Source: an uncultured Collinsella sp.
GTDB lineage: Bacteria > Actinomycetota > Coriobacteriia > Coriobacteriales > Coriobacteriaceae
NCBI GenBank assembly: GCA_902492235.1
Contig: CABUKS010000044.1
Span: forward strand, 1-8,568
DNA: 8,568 nucleotides
Reading direction: 5' to 3'
The position numbers were made by a program, and so were the translations under genes. Within the stretch, counting starts at the first letter, position 1. Each line of letters begins with the position of its first letter. The notes beneath the pieces were generated by a model. The model saw only the letters and a program-made list of their open reading frames with translations. It was not told the DNA's origin and did not search any database. Shown here piece by piece: positions 5,788 to 8,568 of the stretch.

Positions 5788-7266
5788 TTAGATCAACACG
5801 CAGGCGACGGTCAGGATGATGGCGCAGACGACGGAGAGAGCAACGATGAGCTTAAGGGCAAACTTGAGCCAGGTCGTCCACTCGATCTTGGCCAGGGCGA
5901 GACCGCCCATGATGGCACCGGAGGTCGGGGTGAACAGGTTCACGACACCGATGGCGGCGGAGAAGATCATGACCATGACCTCAGGCGAGAAGCCGAGCTT
6001 AACAGCCAGCGGTCCCATGATGGGCATGGAGACGGTGGCCATACCGGAGGTCGAGGGGATCAGGAAGGACAGGCCGAAGTAGACCAGGAAGCTCATGGGA
6101 GCGAAGATCACGCCGGACAGGCCAGCCAGGGCATTGGCGGCAGCGTCGAGGACGAAGACATCGAGGCCGGTGTTAGCCATGAGGACGGAGATACCACGGG
6201 CGAGGGCGATGACGAGAACAACGGACATCATGTCGGCAGCGCCGGTGATGAAGGTGTTAACGATCTGCTTCTCGGACAGGCCACCGATGATACCGATCAG
6301 GACGGCCATGAGGAAGAACCAGGTGGAAGCCTCGTCGAAGTACCACTGGCCAATGGGCAGGCCGGTGATCAGGGCAGACCAGCCCTGGACGACGGCGTTA
6401 CCGTCGGCGTCGTAGACAGCGCCAGCGTCGAAGAAGTTGGCGACGCCCTCGTTGAGGTCGGCCAGCGGAATGAAGCCGACGATCATGACGACGAAGGTGA
6501 AGGCGAAGGCGATCAGAACACCCTTCTGACGACCGGTGAGCTTGACCTCCTTGTGGACCTCGGAAGCAGCCTTGCCGTGAGCCTCTTCGGCGTCCTTGAG
6601 CTCCTGCATCGAAAGAATGGTGGAACCCTTGTCAGCCTTGACCTTCTTGGCATAGCTCATGACGAAGAAGATAGACATGGCAGTGGTAACAATCCACAGG
6701 ACGGCACCGAGGCCGATGATGATGGACTGGTTGACCTCAATGCCAACGCCGGTCAGAGCGTCGACGGCAGCGCCGACGGCGAACGGGTTAACCGTGGAGC
6801 CCAGGCAGCCGCAGCCAGCGCCGAGCAGGACGGTAGCGGCACCGACCATGGGGTCGAAGCCAGCGGCCATCATGGTAGCGGCGAGCAGGGCGTAGAAGGG
6901 AACGGTCTCCTCGCACATACCATAGGTGGTACCACCGAGGGAGAAGATGAGCATCAACACGGGAATGAGCATAATCTCGTTGCCCTTAAGCTTCTGCACC
7001 AGAACGGCGATGCCGTTGTCCAGAGCGCCGGTCTCGGTCATCATGCCGAGGAAGCCGCCCAGGATCATAACGAAGAGGCAGACAGGCAGAGCGTCAGCGA
7101 AGCCCTTAATCGGGGCGGTGCAGAAATCGCTCAGACGGGCGGCAGTAACCGCGCCGCCGGACGTGCCGGAGACGATAACGGTAATCACTGCAACAATTGC
7201 CAGCAGAGCAAGAAGAATGGTGAACGATGAAGGCATACCGCGCTTTTTCTTAGCGGTCTCAGTCAT
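5788..7266 (-). CDS. arcD: YfcC/ArcD-type membrane carrier, probable arginine:ornithine antiporter
   Basis: This is a 492-residue polytopic inner-membrane protein of the YfcC/C4-dicarboxylate-carrier-like group, which includes basic amino acid antiporters. Hydrophobic spans are seen at about 14-33, 60-76, 98-112, 122-136, 141-155, 182-204, 247-268, 314-329, 345-363, 383-403 and 469-492, with a charged cytoplasm-like loop at 206-247. Conserved small-residue motifs are GCGCLGSTVNPF (151-162), PSTSGMATVSMPIMGPL (404-420) and NLFTPTSGAIMGG (443-455), typical of the substrate-binding re-entrant segments of this fold. Its place directly downstream of arcA and arcB argues for arginine/ornithine exchange; sequence alone would allow another substrate. 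The start at 7266 has AAGGGGGG nine bases before it; ATGs at 7275 and 7293 are also in frame but are worse placed. It is separated from arcB by a terminator and preceded by a strong leader hairpin, so its expression may be set separately. Confidence 0.85.
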   Translation of the reverse strand: MTETAKKKRGMPSSFTILLALLAIVAVITVIVSGTSGGAVTAARLSDFCTAPIKGFADALPVCLFVMILGGFLGMMTETGALDNGIAVLVQKLKGNEIMLIPVLMLIFSLGGTTYGMCEETVPFYALLAATMMAAGFDPMVGAATVLLGAGCGCLGSTVNPFAVGAAVDALTGVGIEVNQSIIIGLGAVLWIVTTAMSIFFVMSYAKKVKADKGSTILSMQELKDAEEAHGKAASEVHKEVKLTGRQKGVLIAFAFTFVVMIVGFIPLADLNEGVANFFDAGAVYDADGNAVVQGWSALITGLPIGQWYFDEASTWFFLMAVLIGIIGGLSEKQIVNTFITGAADMMSVVLVIALARGISVLMANTGLDVFVLDAAANALAGLSGVIFAPMSFLVYFGLSFLIPSTSGMATVSMPIMGPLAVKLGFSPEVMVMIFSAAIGVVNLFTPTSGAIMGGLALAKIEWTTWLKFALKLIVALSVVCAIILTVACVLI

Positions 7267-7275
7267 AGTTCTCAT

Positions 7276-7283
7276 CCCCCCTT
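7276..7283 (-). promoter_or_regulatory. Ribosome-binding site of arcD
   Basis: AAGGGGGG on the minus strand is nine bases before ATG 7266. It overlaps the ATG at 7293's frame and touches the ATG at 7275, which is why 7266 is preferred as the start. Confidence 0.65.
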
Positions 7284-7299
7284 CATAAATCATTTACTG

Positions 7300-7350
7300 A
7301 TCTCGCCAGAAGCGGCTCTTCCGTGCCGTGCCTGCCGCTTGATGCGAGAT
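7300..7350 (-). other. Two-tier hairpin in the arcD leader
   Basis: ATCTCGC (7300-7306) pairs with GCGAGAT (7344-7350). After a symmetrical 3x3 internal loop, AAGCGGC (7310-7316) pairs with GCCGCTT (7334-7340), leaving a 17-base loop. The fold therefore has 14 pairs around a matched internal loop. It ends 33 bases before the arcD start and has no T-run after it, so it is not an intrinsic terminator. It could be a cis-regulatory RNA, a protein site or a cleavage/stability element. I do not recognise it as a known riboswitch. Confidence 0.6.
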
Positions 7351-7361
7351 TATTACCAGAT

Positions 7362-7398
7362 AAAACCGCTCGGGGTGTGCAGCAATACACCCCGAGCG
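7362..7398 (-). terminator. Intrinsic terminator between arcB and arcD
   Basis: Bases 7367-7378 pair exactly with 7387-7398, a 12-bp stem with an 8-base loop. On the minus strand a G and TTTT follow. It lies 15 bases after the arcB stop. It implies that arcD is reached by readthrough or has its own promoter, but no convincing arcD promoter was found in the remaining gap apart from a TAATAAT-type run near 7349-7356. Confidence 0.88.
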
Positions 7399-7413
7399 AG
7401 ATGCTAGATGCTC

Positions 7414-8409
7414 TTACTTGAGCGTGGCGTACATGACAGCCTTAATGGTGTGCATGCGGTTCTCGGCCTCGTCGAAGACCTTGGAAGCGGGGCTCTCGAA
7501 GACCTCGTCGGTGACCTCCTGCTCGGTGATGCCGAACTGCTCGCACTTCTCGGCGCCAATGGTGGTGTTGGTGTCGTGGAAGCTGGGCAGGCAGTGCAGG
7601 AAGATAGCACCCGGGTTGGCCATAGCCATGACCTCGGAGGTAACACGATACGGGGTGAGCTGAGCGATGCGCTCGGCCCAGACCTCGTCGGGCTCGCCCA
7701 TGGAGACCCACACGTCGGTGTAGATAACGTCGGCACCGGTGACGCCGTCCTTGACGTCGGTGGTCAGCTTGATGGTGCAGCCGTTAGCCTCGGCGATGGG
7801 CTTGCAGGCCTCGATGACGTCGTCAGCGGGCATGCACTCCTCGGGGCCGCAGGCCACGAAGTTCATGCCGAGCTTGGAGCAGACGACCATGAGGGAGCGA
7901 GCGACATTGTTCTTGCAGTCGCCCATGAAGACGAGGGTCTTGCCCTTGATGTCGTAGTTGAAGTTCTCCTGGACGGTCAGGATGTCGGCGAGCATCTGGG
8001 TGGGGTGCCACTCGGTGGTCAGGCCGTTCCACACGGGCACGCCGGACTTAGCAGCGAGCTCCTCGACGTCGTCCTGGGCAAAGCCACGGAACTCGATGCC
8101 GTCATACATGCGGCCGAGAACGCGGGCGGTGTCCTCGATGGACTCCTTCTTGCCCATCTGCGACGAACCCGGATCGAGGTAGGTCACGCCCATACCCAGA
8201 TCCATGCCGCCGACCTCGAAGGCGCAGCGGGTACGAGTAGAGGTCTTCTGGAAGAGCAGAACGATGTTCTTGCCCTCGAGATAGCGGTGCGGAACGCCAG
8301 CGCGCTTCATATCCTTGAAGTTCTTGGAGAGCTTGAGCAGGTACTCGATCTCCTCGGTGGTGAGGTCGAGAAGCTTGAGGAAGCTACGGCCGGAGAGGTT
8401 AACACCCAT
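7414..8409 (-). CDS. arcB: Ornithine carbamoyltransferase, probably catabolic
   Basis: This enzyme interconverts citrulline plus phosphate with ornithine plus carbamoyl phosphate. In the arginine deiminase pathway it runs towards carbamoyl phosphate. The protein is 331 residues, normal for the family. The carbamoyl-phosphate motif STRTR is at 57-61, HPTQ at 135-138, the DxxxSMGE ornithine motif at 232-239 and HCLPSFHD at 272-279 with Cys273. The ATG at 8409 has GAAAGGA eight bases upstream. Its place between arcA and an ArcD-type carrier, rather than among arginine-synthesis genes, is the reason for choosing the catabolic role; the anabolic argF has the same motifs, so the assignment rests on context. 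It ends in a strong terminator at 7398-7362. Confidence 0.96.
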   Translation of the reverse strand: MGVNLSGRSFLKLLDLTTEEIEYLLKLSKNFKDMKRAGVPHRYLEGKNIVLLFQKTSTRTRCAFEVGGMDLGMGVTYLDPGSSQMGKKESIEDTARVLGRMYDGIEFRGFAQDDVEELAAKSGVPVWNGLTTEWHPTQMLADILTVQENFNYDIKGKTLVFMGDCKNNVARSLMVVCSKLGMNFVACGPEECMPADDVIEACKPIAEANGCTIKLTTDVKDGVTGADVIYTDVWVSMGEPDEVWAERIAQLTPYRVTSEVMAMANPGAIFLHCLPSFHDTNTTIGAEKCEQFGITEQEVTDEVFESPASKVFDEAENRMHTIKAVMYATLK

Positions 8410-8454
8410 GGTTTGATTCCTTTCGAAGAAATGAATTACGTAAGTATTAGTGGT

Positions 8455-8502
8455 GCCCGTTTAACGGGCGAAGCCGGTGCGGTTGTAGGGGGACCGCACC
8501 GG
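8455..8502 (-). other. Two hairpins between arcA and arcB
   Basis: CCGGTGCGGT (8474-8483) pairs exactly with 8493-8502 around a 9-base loop, and GCCCGT (8455-8460) pairs with ACGGGC (8464-8469) around a 3-base loop. Neither is followed by a T-run on the minus strand, so they look less like terminators than like stability or processing elements that could set the ratio of arcA to arcB. They fill about half of the 105-base gap. Confidence 0.6.
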
Positions 8503-8514
8503 AAACGGAAAGAC

Positions 8515-8568
8515 TTAGAGGTCCTCGCGCCAGAAGGGCATGCTCATGCAGCGCGGGCCGCCGCGGCC
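8515..8568 (-). CDS. arcA: Arginine deiminase, C-terminal end (cut by window edge)
   Basis: Only the last 17 codons are present: GRGGPRCMSMPFWREDL and a TAA stop. This matches the conserved C-terminus of bacterial arginine deiminase, where a Gly-rich loop leads to the catalytic cysteine (here the Cys of PRCMSMP) that attacks the arginine guanidinium and releases ammonia to leave citrulline. It is the first gene of the cluster visible here and is followed 105 bases later by arcB. The match is short but highly characteristic, and the neighbours support it. Confidence 0.9.
   Translation of the reverse strand, partial: GRGGPRCMSMPFWREDL

Noticed and set aside
6553..7230. A 225-codon plus-strand frame opposite arcD
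   Set aside because: It is His/Asp/Gly-rich shadow sequence opposite a clear membrane carrier.

Overview
The window is GC-rich (roughly 60% by eye). Every convincing gene lies on the minus strand, so transcription runs right to left. Gene content and wording of the proteins suggest an anaerobic, arginine-fermenting gut actinobacterium of the class Coriobacteriia; Collinsella is my best guess. This is inferred from GC content, the pyrG-xerD pairing and protein similarity from memory, not from a search.

Reading in the direction of transcription: (1) 8568-5788 is an arginine deiminase (ADI) pathway cluster. It has the last 17 codons of arginine deiminase (arcA, cut by the right edge), ornithine carbamoyltransferase (arcB, 8409-7414) and a multispanning YfcC/ArcD-type carrier (arcD, 7266-5788). 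Together they would take up arginine, convert it to citrulline, phosphorolyse citrulline to ornithine plus carbamoyl phosphate, and export ornithine. Carbamate kinase (arcC), which would make the ATP, is not in the window. Hairpins lie in every gap of this cluster, including a good intrinsic terminator between arcB and arcD and an unexplained two-tier hairpin in the arcD leader. (2) 5787-5233 is a 555-base stretch with no credible gene. It holds a run of hairpins, one very good terminator and a set of imperfect direct repeats about 74 bp apart. (3) 5232-3751 is a complete DUF1846 protein of unknown function with its own promoter element and terminator. (4) 3494-3156 is a small winged-helix protein with a strong ribosome-binding site and its own terminator. 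(5) 2977-372 is a two-gene operon, pyrG (CTP synthase) and xerD (tyrosine recombinase). The xerD GTG start lies two bases after the pyrG stop, and the operon ends in an unusually long hairpin. (6) 371-1 has no gene but is rich in structure: nested inverted repeats, a LexA/SOS-box-like site and a G-quadruplex-forming leader. These point to a minus-strand gene starting just left of the window, perhaps an SOS gene.

Most of the window is well-understood housekeeping or arginine metabolism. The parts that deserve a second look are the left-edge control region, the structured leaders of pyrG and arcD, and the repeat-bearing gap between arcD and the DUF1846 gene. No clearly new multi-gene system is visible.
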